From an uncultured Desulfobulbaceae bacterium (GTDB lineage Bacteria; Desulfobacterota; Desulfobulbia; Desulfobulbales; Desulfocapsaceae): a stretch of 64,000 nt of DNA. The position numbers and the translations under genes were made by a program. A model generated the notes under the pieces. The model did no database searches, was not told where the DNA came from, and saw only the letters and a program-made list of their open reading frames with translations. Where the stretch lies: the NCBI GenBank assembly GCA_903887485.1, contig CAISPV010000006.1, forward strand, positions 16,805-80,804, written 5' to 3'. This document shows, one piece after another, positions 54,129 to 63,006 of the stretch (the stretch's first letter is position 1; every line of letters starts with the position of its first letter).

Positions 54129-54839
54129 ATGAATCATGGCCTTTATAGTCGAAGGCTGCAGCAATTTATGCAAGAGGTGACGGTCTATCCGGTAAGTTGT
54201 GAGAAACTGGCCGATGGAAGAACGGACCGGGAGTGGTTGGATGGGGTTTTGTCGGGTGGCGCCAGGATTGTGCAGCTCAGGGATAAAGAGAGTACAGACC
54301 GTGAACTTCTGGCCAAGGCTCGTTATTTTCGAGAAAAAACACGAGAGGCTGGAGCACTCTTTCTCTTGAATGATAGATTGGATATTGCCCTTCTTGCTGA
54401 TGCCGATGGAATGCATGTGGGACAGGATGATCTGCCGCCAGAGGAGATCAGGAAGATGGCTCCTGATTTTTTGATTGGCCTGTCCTGCAACACTCTGGAG
54501 CAGGCTGAAAAATTGCGAGAAGACGTTGCAACAGGGACGTGCCCTGTTTCTTATTTTAATGTGGGGCCCTTATATTCTACGCTAACGAAACAGGGGTTGC
54601 GCGAGTTCATCGGCCCGCAGGCCGTGGGCCAATTTACCAAAGTATGTCCTTTGCCTTTTACGGTGATGGGTGGAATCAATGCAAATCATATCAAAGAGTT
54701 GTGTGCTGTGGGCGTCAGGCGGATAGCGGTGGTGACTGCCATCAGCAAAGCTCCTGATATTGCTGCTGAGACAGCATATTGGATCAAAGAAATTCGCGCA
54801 TCTTTGGGCGACGTGAGGGGTGGTGATGCGACTTTCTAA
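54129..54839 (+). CDS. thiE: Thiamine-phosphate synthase
   Basis: 236 residues from the ATG at 54129; GTG 54105 and ATG 54114 are alternatives but have poorer ribosome-site spacing. TIM-barrel enzyme joining HMP-pyrophosphate and HET-phosphate to thiamine phosphate. Motifs are VQLRDKE, FLLNDRLDIALLADADGMHVGQDDLP, NVGPLYSTLTKQ (the GPxxxTxTK loop) and VMGGIN. The N-terminus is about 20 residues longer than in E. coli. The downstream gene starts within its last 14 bases. No other thi genes are nearby. Confidence 0.93.
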   Translation: MNHGLYSRRLQQFMQEVTVYPVSCEKLADGRTDREWLDGVLSGGARIVQLRDKESTDRELLAKARYFREKTREAGALFLLNDRLDIALLADADGMHVGQDDLPPEEIRKMAPDFLIGLSCNTLEQAEKLREDVATGTCPVSYFNVGPLYSTLTKQGLREFIGPQAVGQFTKVCPLPFTVMGGINANHIKELCAVGVRRIAVVTAISKAPDIAAETAYWIKEIRASLGDVRGGDATF

Positions 54840-55497
54840 AAAAATAGAAGGGATTGTTAGGGAGATTGAGCTGTTCATCCAGTATGGGGTGCAGGAGAGT
54901 GAACAGCAGGGCGCCATTACGTTGCTGCAACGATATCAAAATGATGCCCTGGCCTTGCAATTGATGAGGAGCTTTTATACCTCTCTTCCCGAGATCCATG
55001 AAGAAGCCATTGGTAGGATCGTTTTTATCAGCAAAAAAAATGATATTTTTTTGCTGGGGCTCAGTACGGCAAGGCATGCTTATCTGTATCTGGCCACTGA
55101 TCAGAAGGCGCTGTTGTTTGGTCAATATGGGCAGGAGGTCTCTGATCCGGAAATATTTACTCTTTTTGGCTACCTTGATGCTCAGGATTTTTTTGAGAAA
55201 TATCCCACATTCATCGACTGTGAAGAGTATGAACCTGTGAGTGCGTCAGGTTCAAGGTTCTGTCCAGTCTGCTTGGCGGCAGTGGGGGAATATCATCTTC
55301 TGGGCTGTCCGGTCGAGATATGTCCCTGGTGTGATGGCCAGCTCAGTCGCTGTGGCTGCCGCTTTGAGCAGCTGGGGGTCGATGCGCTTGAGGATGAAGA
55401 AGAGCTGGAAGAACTGGAGAGGATCCTGGAAGAGAAAGGGCGTATCCCTTATGCCAAGGAGCAACGTCCATCCTATCCATCAGCTATGGATGAATAG
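54826..55497 (+). CDS. Cys-rich (zinc-ribbon-like) protein of unknown function
   Basis: 223 residues from the ATG at 54826 (GAGGGG site; the track GTG at 54820 is possible). The N-terminal 140 residues are alpha/beta without a known motif. Then FCPVCLAAVGEYHLLGCPVEICPWCDGQLSRCGCRF supplies CxxC, C, CxxC and CxC, enough for one or two zinc sites. The tail is very acidic (EDEEELEELERILEE). It overlaps thiE by 14 bases, which suggests co-translation, but a thiamine link is not evident. Confidence 0.75.
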   Translation: MRLSKKIEGIVREIELFIQYGVQESEQQGAITLLQRYQNDALALQLMRSFYTSLPEIHEEAIGRIVFISKKNDIFLLGLSTARHAYLYLATDQKALLFGQYGQEVSDPEIFTLFGYLDAQDFFEKYPTFIDCEEYEPVSASGSRFCPVCLAAVGEYHLLGCPVEICPWCDGQLSRCGCRFEQLGVDALEDEEELEELERILEEKGRIPYAKEQRPSYPSAMDE

Positions 55498-55529
55498 GAT
55501 GGTGTGATTTTTTAGCGGTGAACGAGGAA

Positions 55530-56465
55530 CTATTTTTTTCCATTGATACTTTTCAGATATTGAAAGATGTCAGAGTTGGTCGAGAGGACAAGAGAAGTCT
55601 TGTTGCCGATTATCTCCTGATAGCTTTCCAGGGTTTTGGTAAAGGCATAAAATTCTGGATTTTGGGTATAGGCCTCACCGAATATTCTGGTTGCCTCAGC
55701 ATCAGCCTTGCCTTTTATGCCGATGGAATCACGTCCAGCTGTGGAGGTAATCACTTTTAACTCCCGGTCAACTGTGCCGAGAATCTCGGCCTTTTTGCCT
55801 TCGCCGGTGGAGCGTTTCTCTGCGGCAATCCGTTTTCTCTCCGAGATCATGCGATCGTACACCTTGACCCGCACGGACTCAATGTAATTCACCCGCTTGA
55901 ACATGACATCAATCAGCTCAATGCCATATTGCGGGGTAGCCTTGGCTGCTGTCTCAATAATATAATTAGTGATGACGTCGCGGCCACGTTTGGGTGCGTC
56001 ACCTGAACTTTTACTGGTGTCGGTCATAGTCTCCTCGGACCAGTCAGAACTGCGAATGATTTCAATAAGATCATTCTTGTTGACCATGTCCCGGACAGTG
56101 CCGTCAATGATATCGTCGAGCATCGACTGAGCCCGGTTTTCGGTCTTGACTGCCTGCATATATTTCAGGGCATCCACAATCCGCCAGCGGGCGGTGACAT
56201 CAAGATAGACGTAGGTTTTGTCCCTGGTCGGGATCTGATTGGGGTCGCCATCCCAGATCTGGATCTTTTTGTCAAAGAGGTTGACGTGCTGGATAAAGGG
56301 GACTTTCAGGTACAGGCCTGCTGTGGTCTTTGGGGTGCCGACCGGAGCGCCGAACTGGGTAATTACCGCCTGCGTACCTTCTTCCAGAATAAAGAAACCA
56401 TCAAAGATGACCACAATGCCCAAGAGGATGAGACCGGTCAGGAAAAATTGAGCGATTTGTTTCAT
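55530..56465 (-). CDS. hflC: HflC, SPFH/band-7 membrane protein
   Basis: 311 residues. N-terminal TM anchor (about 7-27), then the band-7 domain with EGTQAVITQFGAPVGTPKTTAGLYLKVPF, and a coiled-coil region with the typical RVKVYDRMISERKRIAAEKRSTGEGKKAEI. With HflK it forms a large periplasmic cage around FtsH protease and modulates its activity. It begins 19 bases after hflK. The C-terminal LVLSTNSDIFQYLK matches the family end. Confidence 0.95.
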   Translation of the reverse strand: MKQIAQFFLTGLILLGIVVIFDGFFILEEGTQAVITQFGAPVGTPKTTAGLYLKVPFIQHVNLFDKKIQIWDGDPNQIPTRDKTYVYLDVTARWRIVDALKYMQAVKTENRAQSMLDDIIDGTVRDMVNKNDLIEIIRSSDWSEETMTDTSKSSGDAPKRGRDVITNYIIETAAKATPQYGIELIDVMFKRVNYIESVRVKVYDRMISERKRIAAEKRSTGEGKKAEILGTVDRELKVITSTAGRDSIGIKGKADAEATRIFGEAYTQNPEFYAFTKTLESYQEIIGNKTSLVLSTNSDIFQYLKSINGKK

Positions 56466-56484
56466 TTCAGTTTCCTTGTGGTGT

Positions 56485-57603
56485 CTATTTGGATTTCATG
56501 GAGTTCAAAGGGCCTTGAGTGGCGGAGAGGTTGAGCAGGGGCAGGGGGGATTTCTGGTCTTCATCGATAACATAGACAGATGCCACCTCAGGCATGATTG
56601 TCTGCATGGTCTCCAGATACATCCGTCTGCGGGTGACCTCCGGGGCGTTTTTATATTCCTTGAGAATAGCCAGAAAACGTCCTGTCTCGCCTTGGGCCTC
56701 ATTGATTCTGGCCGCGGCATAACCATGGGCCTCTTCAATGCTTTTTTTGGCATCGCCACGGGCCTTGGGGATGACCTTGTTGTAGGTCTCTTCCGCCTCA
56801 TTGACCATGCGTTTCATGTCCTGGTCTGCCTCGTTGACCTCGTTGAATGCCGGTTTGACAGGTTCAGGAGGGTTGACATCCTGAAATTGGACGGTGCCGA
56901 TGGACACTCCTGCCTCCAGCTCATCCAGTTGTTTCTGGAGCTCTTTTTTTGTATCTGCCGCCAGAAGGTCGCGGTGGCCGAGGACATAATCAAAGTCCAT
57001 ATTGCCGACCACCCTTCTGGTGATACTCTCTGATATGTCGCGGACCGCTTGACGGACATCTTTGACCTTAAAAAGAAACTTTAAGGGGTCGTTGACCCGG
57101 TACTGGACGATCCAGGCGACATTGATCACATTGGTGTCAGCCGTGAGCATCAGTGATTCCATGTCAAAACCGCTTCGATCAAAGGTGCTTTGCTGGCCTG
57201 GGGAGCGGCTGCGAAAACCAAATTCTTCTTTTCGAATCTCTTCCACATCTACCTTGTACAAGGTGTCGATCAGGGGGAACTTGAAGTGCAGTCCTGATTG
57301 AGTGGTTTGGGAGTATTGTCCTAGACGGAGCACAACCCCTACCTCACCTGGAGATATCTTGTAGAAAGAGGCATAAACCGCTTGCAGGATCAGGATGGCA
57401 AGGATGAAGGTCAGGAGCTTGCTGATCCCAGCCAAGGGGTTCCCTGGCTGGGAGGGAGTGCCTTGCCCGGAACCGCCTATGTTTGGTTTTTTTGACTCCG
57501 AAAAGGTATCTTGCAACTTTTTGATGAAGAGGGCTATCCATTCTTCAGGGGTTTGGGGTTTTTTCTTTTGGCCCCATGGAGGCTGTTGGTCCTGACTGGA
57601 CAT
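56485..57603 (-). CDS. hflK: HflK, SPFH/band-7 membrane protein
   Basis: 372 residues from the ATG at 57603, which has AGGAG 9 bases upstream; the track start at 57705 is not supported. The Pro/Gln-rich N-terminus (QDQQPPWGQKKKPQTPEEW) is typical of HflK, followed by a TM helix near 72-92 and the band-7 domain with ISPGEVGVVLRLGQYSQTTQSGLHFKFPL. Partner of HflC in the FtsH-regulating complex. The operon is hflK-hflC; ftsH is not in the window. Confidence 0.95.
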   Translation of the reverse strand: MSSQDQQPPWGQKKKPQTPEEWIALFIKKLQDTFSESKKPNIGGSGQGTPSQPGNPLAGISKLLTFILAILILQAVYASFYKISPGEVGVVLRLGQYSQTTQSGLHFKFPLIDTLYKVDVEEIRKEEFGFRSRSPGQQSTFDRSGFDMESLMLTADTNVINVAWIVQYRVNDPLKFLFKVKDVRQAVRDISESITRRVVGNMDFDYVLGHRDLLAADTKKELQKQLDELEAGVSIGTVQFQDVNPPEPVKPAFNEVNEADQDMKRMVNEAEETYNKVIPKARGDAKKSIEEAHGYAAARINEAQGETGRFLAILKEYKNAPEVTRRRMYLETMQTIMPEVASVYVIDEDQKSPLPLLNLSATQGPLNSMKSK

Positions 57604-57762
57604 AGAGTTGTTCTCCTGTGTTCGCTGTGGAGTGAAAGGGCGGTGTATATTCTTTGAACCTTGAAAAATGATTGTATAGACTAAGCGTTCTGCAAAGGAT
57701 TGCAAGTCAAAATGACATGTCTCTGGGCGAGGTAAAGGGGCAATCCTTCCCTGACCGGCGGA

Positions 57763-58665
57763 TTAGGGGCGGAGTGCCAGCAGCCAACTGCCAATAAGCA
57801 GGGTCAGAAAGAGGAGAAAGAGGACACTTTGGAGTACAAGAGAATGGCGCAGGCTGTGGAGCGGTTCGCGCCCCAGGGCTTGTCCAAAAATCAGTCCACA
57901 GAGCAGTCCGAAAAGGTGGGCGCCCAGGTCTGTCCGTTCACCGGAACTGCCTAAAATGGCCAGAAGCGCTGATCCTGCCATCAGTGGCATGAGAAAGTGA
58001 GAACCGGTGATTCTTTTTCGGCTTAGGTGGGTGAGGGTGGCCAGCATGCCAATGACTGCAAATACTGCCGTGGAAAAACCGACAAACTGATGATCTGGGC
58101 CATGAATAAGGATATTGATCAGGTTGCCGCAGGCGGCGGTGAAAAGTATGGAGAAAAGTCCAAGTCCAGTGCCGGTAATCCGGCAGAAAAAATGAACGAG
58201 CCACCCGCCGATGAGGCAGTTACTCAGCAGGTGGATTGTATCGGCATGCAGGGTAAGGGCAGTCAACAGGCGCCACCATTCTCCCTCGTGGAGAATGCGT
58301 TCCCCGTCTCCTGCCCCTTGTGTAAACCAGACGGAGTGTGTTGCCCAGGGACCGGTTACGGAAAAAAAGAGGATCAGGCTGCCCATCAGGAGAAGAGTTG
58401 GTGGTTGCAGCAGTGGAGTAAAGTCATGGTCTGGTGCTGGAGGGAGTGGCGGCCAGTCTTGATTTTCGGCAAAATAGCTCTCGAGTTCATGGATTGCCCG
58501 CAGTTCCTTGTCGGCTGGCACTAAAAGCTGCCAGTTGTTGTGGTCAGAGAGAATGTGGTGCGGGATCTGGACAGCAGACAGTACCAGGTCCCAAGTGTCG
58601 GCTGTCTCCTCCAGGTCGGTAATGAGCAGGAGGTGATCTGGGATTGGTTGAGGTTGGGGTGGCAT
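57763..58665 (-). CDS. Rhomboid-family intramembrane serine protease
   Basis: 300 residues. The cytoplasmic N-terminal 85 residues include a DUF-like part with a DHNNWQLLVPADKELRAIHELE stretch. Six TM helices follow, with HADTIHLLSNCLIGGW (rhomboid H-x-x-x-N loop), the nucleophile Ser in VGFSTAVFAVIG (GxS) and the catalytic His in AHLFGLLCGLIFG. It cuts TM helices of client proteins. The GxS motif reads G-F-S rather than the commoner G-A-S, within family variation. One copy of a dispersed repeat lies directly before its start codon. Confidence 0.9.
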   Translation of the reverse strand: MPPQPQPIPDHLLLITDLEETADTWDLVLSAVQIPHHILSDHNNWQLLVPADKELRAIHELESYFAENQDWPPLPPAPDHDFTPLLQPPTLLLMGSLILFFSVTGPWATHSVWFTQGAGDGERILHEGEWWRLLTALTLHADTIHLLSNCLIGGWLVHFFCRITGTGLGLFSILFTAACGNLINILIHGPDHQFVGFSTAVFAVIGMLATLTHLSRKRITGSHFLMPLMAGSALLAILGSSGERTDLGAHLFGLLCGLIFGQALGREPLHSLRHSLVLQSVLFLLFLTLLIGSWLLALRP

Positions 58666-58673
58666 ATCTTTTT

Positions 58674-58730
58674 AGGAGCCGTTACCAGATAACCATAATA
58701 TCTCTGACCATTTCGTTACGGCTCCTTATG
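58674..58730 (-). repeat. Dispersed intergenic repeat, copy B, forming a hairpin
   Basis: AGGAGCCGT (58674-58682) is the exact reverse complement of ACGGCTCCT (58718-58726). The reverse strand reads CGTAACGAAATGGTCAGA, about 16 bases, then GGTAACGGCTCC and matches copy A at 25842. It sits only 8 bases upstream of the rhomboid ATG, so it would be in that mRNA leader. Confidence 0.6.
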
Positions 58731-59205
58731 CTGGTTGCGGCATTTCAATGTTATCGTTATTTTTGAGCGACGGCCCAGATAGAATAATATACCTATGTCC
58801 AATTTTCAGTTAATAATTACCGTTCTGCTCCCGATTGCGCATGAACACTATACTTTTAGCCTGAACAGGATTGGCTGGTGTGGAAAATGTCAAACCTGCA
58901 CAGGCTGGAAGTTAGATCGATAATTACTGAGAATTGAGCAGAGCCATTTAGAATAATAGAAACAATAGGCAAAGGATGGTTTGGGTCTTATTCTTCTGGC
59001 CACCACTTTAGCCATTAAATACTCTTTTGGCAAAGAGATGGATTGCTTTTGTGGCTGTTTTGTCAGGGATGGCAGAGGGAAACAGGGATTGGCTGGGAAA
59101 TGGAGTTCATCAGGATTGCGGGAAATAGCGTTTCGTGCTATACGGCAAAGGCTGGCCGGATATATGTTTGCAGGCAGAACGAGAGAGACAAGAGTGGCAG
59201 TCCAA
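58731..59205. other. 475-base gap, no gene recognised
   Basis: Short frames on both strands (about 60-110 codons) show no recognisable protein and no good ribosome site. It probably contains the rhomboid promoter. The tRNA-Leu terminator begins at 59206. Confidence 0.45.
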
Positions 59206-59244
59206 TAAAAAAAGGGTTCCAACCTTGAGAGATTGGAACCCTTT
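59206..59244 (-). terminator. Terminator of tRNA-Leu
   Basis: On the minus strand AAAGGGTTCCAA pairs with TTGGAACCCTTT (perfect 12 bp) over a 10-base loop, followed by a T-run. Confidence 0.93.
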
Positions 59245-59252
59245 AATCAATT

Positions 59253-59338
59253 TGGTACCGTAGAGAAGACTCGAACTTCCACGAGGAAACCCCCACTAGG
59301 ACCTGAACCTAGCGCGTCTACCATTCCGCCACTACGGC
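59253..59338 (-). tRNA. tRNA-Leu (CAG)
   Basis: 86-nt class II tRNA on the minus strand: acceptor GCCGTAG/CTACGGT-type, anticodon stem CTAGG/CCTAG with loop TTCAGGT (anticodon CAG), a long variable arm (TGGGGGTTTCCTCGTG), T-arm GAAGT-TCGAGTC and encoded CCA. Confidence 0.95.
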
Positions 59339-59426
59339 ACAACGAGGAACAATATGCTTGTCTGGACGTTTTTTGTCAAGACTTTCTTGGTGATGAGTTT
59401 AAAAAAAGAGAACGATGTAGGGTATA

Positions 59427-60398
59427 ATGGAAATTTTCAGAGAACTTGAGGCGATTGAGAACACGTTTCCCCATGCCTGTGTCACTATCGGCAACTTTGA
59501 TGGGGTGCATCTTGGACATCAGATGTTGTTTGCGGAGGTGGTGCAAAGGGCCTACCGCCACCATGGCACCAGTGTTGCCATCACCTTTGATCCCCATCCT
59601 CTGCAGGTACTTCGGCCAGAGGGGATCAAGCTTATTTCCACCTGCGCCCAGAAAATAGAGCTGATTGGTCATGCCGGGATTGATGTCCTGGTGATTGTGC
59701 CTTTTACCTTGCAGTTTGCTGCCACTTCGGCCGTTCATTTTGTTGATGAGATCCTCAAGAGACGTATAGGGGTCAAAGAATTGGTGGTCGGTTATGATTA
59801 TGCCTTTGGCAAGGGCAGGACTGGCGATATTCCTTTTTTGCAAAAACAGGGGCAGGAAAAAGGGTTTCCCGTGACTGTTGTTGATGCCCATTATGAAAAT
59901 GGGATGGTGGTTAGTTCAACGAAGGTGCGGGAATTGATAGCAGAAGGGCGGATGGCGGATGCGAGAAGGCTGCTTGGCCGTTTCTATCAGATCCGTGGTG
60001 AGGTCCAGATTGGGAAACAGCGCGGTGGCAAGGAAATAGGTTTTCCTACGGCCAATCTGCATCTGGATGTGGAAGACCTGATTCCCAAGATCGGTGTTTA
60101 TGTGAGTCAGGTGATCTGTGACGGCAAATGTTATGGGGGGGTCTTGAATATTGGCTATAATCCCACTTTTGGTGAAGAGAAGCTGGTTGCTGAAGCCCAT
60201 ATATTTGATTTTAATCAAGATATTTATGGAAAACCCATAAAGGTGAATCTGTTACAGTTCTTGCGCGGAGAACAAAAGTTTGCAGGCGTTCAGGAACTTG
60301 CCGCCCAGATCGGCCGTGATGTGGTCCTGGCAAAGCAAGTGCTGGCGGCGCAGCAGAACGAATTAACCCTTTCCTGTGAAGAAAAGTTTAATAGTTGA
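59427..60398 (+). CDS. ribF: Bifunctional riboflavin kinase/FMN adenylyltransferase
   Basis: 323 residues. The N-terminal FAD synthetase domain has TIGNFDGVHLGHQMLF (the nucleotidyltransferase HxGH-like motif) and SSTKVRELIAEGRMADARRLLGRFYQIRG. The C-terminal flavokinase domain has GGKEIGFPTANLHLD and GVYVSQVICDGKCYGGVLNIGYNPTF. It makes FMN and FAD from riboflavin. Placed on the plus strand opposite tRNA-Leu. The ribE and ribB genes lie 2.6-3.3 kb further on. Confidence 0.97.
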   Translation: MEIFRELEAIENTFPHACVTIGNFDGVHLGHQMLFAEVVQRAYRHHGTSVAITFDPHPLQVLRPEGIKLISTCAQKIELIGHAGIDVLVIVPFTLQFAATSAVHFVDEILKRRIGVKELVVGYDYAFGKGRTGDIPFLQKQGQEKGFPVTVVDAHYENGMVVSSTKVRELIAEGRMADARRLLGRFYQIRGEVQIGKQRGGKEIGFPTANLHLDVEDLIPKIGVYVSQVICDGKCYGGVLNIGYNPTFGEEKLVAEAHIFDFNQDIYGKPIKVNLLQFLRGEQKFAGVQELAAQIGRDVVLAKQVLAAQQNELTLSCEEKFNS

Positions 60399-60591
60399 TT
60401 CCGGCCAGATGGGGGTATATCGAGATACCTTCGGGAATCGTTGCATGGATTTTCTTCTTGCAAGTGCGTTGAAGGTGTCTATAGTGTATGCGATTTAGTG
60501 ACTTGGGGAAAATCTGCGTTTTTTGCAAATTATTTTCATAAGGTCTTCCCTGGTGAATGAAGGTAAAGATAAATTAGCGATGGTGGTTGTT

Positions 60592-61221
60592 ATGTCAGAA
60601 CAGTTGCAGGAAAATTTACCAAAAATTATTGAAGAGTTTGAAAAGAAATGTCAGCAGAGTCCTAATAATGTGATGGCACATCATCATCTGGGTCTGGTTT
60701 ATTTGAAAGCCGGCCGTGTGGATGACGCCATAAAAATGCTTGAACGGGCTATTGCCATTGATCCCATGAGTGGTGAGAGCATGATCAACCTGGGGGCCAT
60801 TTATTTCGGTAAGGGGGATCTGGCGAAGGCCCAGGAACTGAATGAAGAGGCGATCAGGGTTATGCCTGAAACCGCTCAGGCCCATGCCAATATGGGGTTG
60901 ATCTGGCAGCAGCGCAACGAGCTTGATAAGGCGATAGCGGCTTACGACAAGGCCATTCAGTATGATCCCAAGCTGGCTACGGTATGGATGAATCTGACCT
61001 CGGTATTGACCATGAAGGGTGAAGACGCACGGGCTCTCAAGGCGGCGCGCAAGGGCGTGGAAATTGATCCTGATTCTCCTTTGGCCCAGAATAATCTGGC
61101 GGTGGCTCTTTTCTTCAGTAGAGATTTCAAGTCGTCCAAGGAGCATATGGAGAAGGCCAGAGAGCTTGGCTATTCCGTGGATCCTAATTTTGTAAATCGC
61201 CTTAATCAAGAGTTGGCATAA
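60592..61221 (+). CDS. TPR-repeat protein
   Basis: 209 residues from the ATG at 60592; ATG 60580 or GTG 60553 are alternatives because the ribosome site is not clear. It has four to five tetratricopeptide repeats: NNVMAHHHLGLVYLKAGRVDDAIKMLERAIAIDP, then MINLGAIYFGKGDLAKAQ, AHANMGLIWQQRNELDKAIAAYDKAIQYDP and further copies. No signal peptide, so probably a cytoplasmic scaffold. It is followed 35 bases later by a HEAT-repeat protein, and a second TPR protein follows that. Confidence 0.9.
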   Translation: MSEQLQENLPKIIEEFEKKCQQSPNNVMAHHHLGLVYLKAGRVDDAIKMLERAIAIDPMSGESMINLGAIYFGKGDLAKAQELNEEAIRVMPETAQAHANMGLIWQQRNELDKAIAAYDKAIQYDPKLATVWMNLTSVLTMKGEDARALKAARKGVEIDPDSPLAQNNLAVALFFSRDFKSSKEHMEKARELGYSVDPNFVNRLNQELA

Positions 61222-61256
61222 AGCAAGAAATACGATCTGTAATCAATTGATATCTT

Positions 61257-62393
61257 ATGAGTAAGCAACGAATAACAACACCACCGTGGTGTCCCTTTTG
61301 TGGCCAGAAGGTTGGGCGGGCAACGGATGGCATAGAACGGAAGATGCATGAGTTCAAGGTGGGGCGTTGTGAATGTGGAGCGGTTTATAGCTGTGATCCC
61401 ACTGGCCATAATATCGGGTCGGCTATTGTCGAGACCTTGGTCCTGGCCTGTGACAATAACTGGGATCTGGCCTGGGATCTGTTGCCTGAAGATGACTATC
61501 TGACTGGCCGGGTGGAAGATTATGATGAATTAACCCACCAGGTTATCAATACCAAGAATATTGATGGTCGTCCTGTGCGAGGGGTCCTCTACTTTGTGCG
61601 TCTGCACACGGCAATCACTGAGATTTCCAAGCGGGTTAAAGAGAAAAAATCTGCCCAGGCCAGTCAATTCAATGCCGAATCAGAGCAGATTCCCCTTGTT
61701 ATGGAGCCTGTTCGGGATCCAAAACGGAAAAAAGTCAAGGCTACCAAGCAGGATGTAACTCGATATACTGATTTGGGTGATATCGATGCCCTGGTCGCCC
61801 TTTGTTTTGATGACAAAAAGACCCTGCGTCTGTTGCAACGGTTGTTGTATGAGCCGGACGAGGGGAAACGATGGCGGATCGCTAGGATTATCGGTCAGGT
61901 TGCATCCCGGGTTGCCAGCAGGGAACCAGGCCAGGTGGCTGAGATGCTGCACCGGCTTTTTGAGGCCTGTTCCGATTCCGCTGCCACCCCTTGGGGTATG
62001 GTGGAGACTTTGGGAGAGGTCATCTCCGGGCGGCCTGATATCTTTGGTGCCTTTACCCGGCATCTCTTGAACTATATGGGGGATAGCTCCACGCAGAGCC
62101 AGGTTGTCTGGGCACTCAGCAAGATTGCTCGGGTGCGGCCGGATCTGATCCGTGCAACCCCTTTCTACAATCTGTTTCATTTTATGGATCATCCCGATCC
62201 CGCCATGCGCGGTCAGGTTGCCCGTCTGTTGGGCCGTATTAATGCAACAGAGGTCGCAACCCAGCTTATGGCGCTCACTCAAGATATGGCTGAGTTGTCG
62301 ATCTGGGAAGATGCAAAATGTACTCAATATACCGTCTCAGCCCTGGCCCAGGAGGCTGTGGCCAGGATTCAAGGAGGAGAAGTCCAGAAATGA
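61257..62393 (+). CDS. Zinc-ribbon plus HEAT-repeat protein (DVU0298-like)
   Basis: 378 residues. The N-terminus has CPFCGQKV and CECGAVYSCDP, a likely four-Cys zinc ribbon. The middle (about 95-175) is a charged linker with a basic KRKKVKATKQD stretch. The C-terminal 200 residues are HEAT-like helical repeats (for example LLRQLLYEPDEGKRWRIARIIGQVA-type and RHLLNYMGDSSTQSQVVWALSKIARVRPDLI). Similar proteins of unknown function are known from Desulfovibrio-type bacteria. It overlaps the following TPR gene by 4 bases (ATGA), so the two probably act together. Confidence 0.8.
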   Translation: MSKQRITTPPWCPFCGQKVGRATDGIERKMHEFKVGRCECGAVYSCDPTGHNIGSAIVETLVLACDNNWDLAWDLLPEDDYLTGRVEDYDELTHQVINTKNIDGRPVRGVLYFVRLHTAITEISKRVKEKKSAQASQFNAESEQIPLVMEPVRDPKRKKVKATKQDVTRYTDLGDIDALVALCFDDKKTLRLLQRLLYEPDEGKRWRIARIIGQVASRVASREPGQVAEMLHRLFEACSDSAATPWGMVETLGEVISGRPDIFGAFTRHLLNYMGDSSTQSQVVWALSKIARVRPDLIRATPFYNLFHFMDHPDPAMRGQVARLLGRINATEVATQLMALTQDMAELSIWEDAKCTQYTVSALAQEAVARIQGGEVQK

Positions 62394-62986
62394 CCAAGAC
62401 CACCCTGCAACCCCTACAGAATATCGCCCCGGTAAATCAGAAGAAGAAATCCTCTGATCCTGCCCAGGCGCAATATGAGGAAGGAAAGGATTTCTTAGAG
62501 AAGAAGGAGCTGGCCCAGGCCGCCCTTGCCTTTCATAATGCCCTTTTGGCCTATGAAGAAAAAAATGACCAGAACGGAATTGCCAATGCCGCTAACCAGC
62601 TTGGCCATGTTTGCCTTGAGCGTCAAGACTATGAAATGGCATTGAAACATTATCAGCGGGCCTGGGATATCTGTGAAAAGCAGGATGATCCGATGAGTCT
62701 GATTGCCCTGTCGCAAAAGCTTGTCTCGGTGCGCCAGGGGCTGAAACAGTATCCAGAGGCCGTTAGGCTTTGTCTTGATATGCTGGAGTCGTATAATCTG
62801 AACAATAATCCGCAAGGGGCTGTTGAGACCTTGGAACGAATGGTTGGTGTGTATATTGAAGCGGGCGATACAGCCAGGGCTGCCGATGGGTATCGGACGA
62901 TTGCCTCCATCCACTCCAAGTATAAGCACAAAAATATCGCAGAGCGTTTTATGGAAAAAGCGCAGGCGCTGGAAGAGGCTGTCTGA
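62390..62986 (+). CDS. TPR-repeat protein
   Basis: 198 residues from the ATG at 62390, which overlaps the HEAT-protein stop; the track start at 62318 lies inside that gene. Repeats include AQYEEGKDFLEKKELAQAALAFHNAL, ANQLGHVCLERQDYEMALKHYQRAW and TLERMVGVYIEAGDTARAADGYRTIA. No signal peptide or enzyme motif. The trio TPR, HEAT, TPR before ribE may form a scaffold whose client is unknown; ribE follows 20 bases later, so it may be read from the same transcript. Confidence 0.88.
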   Translation: MTKTTLQPLQNIAPVNQKKKSSDPAQAQYEEGKDFLEKKELAQAALAFHNALLAYEEKNDQNGIANAANQLGHVCLERQDYEMALKHYQRAWDICEKQDDPMSLIALSQKLVSVRQGLKQYPEAVRLCLDMLESYNLNNNPQGAVETLERMVGVYIEAGDTARAADGYRTIASIHSKYKHKNIAERFMEKAQALEEAV

Positions 62987-63006
62987 GACAGGCCAAAGGA
63001 CGGGTC

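Noticed and set aside
60397-60439. Nested inverted repeat GATTCC...GGAATC with inner GGTAT/ATACC after ribF
   Set aside because: Could fold, but no T-run follows and the outer stem is only six base pairs; not strong enough to call a terminator.
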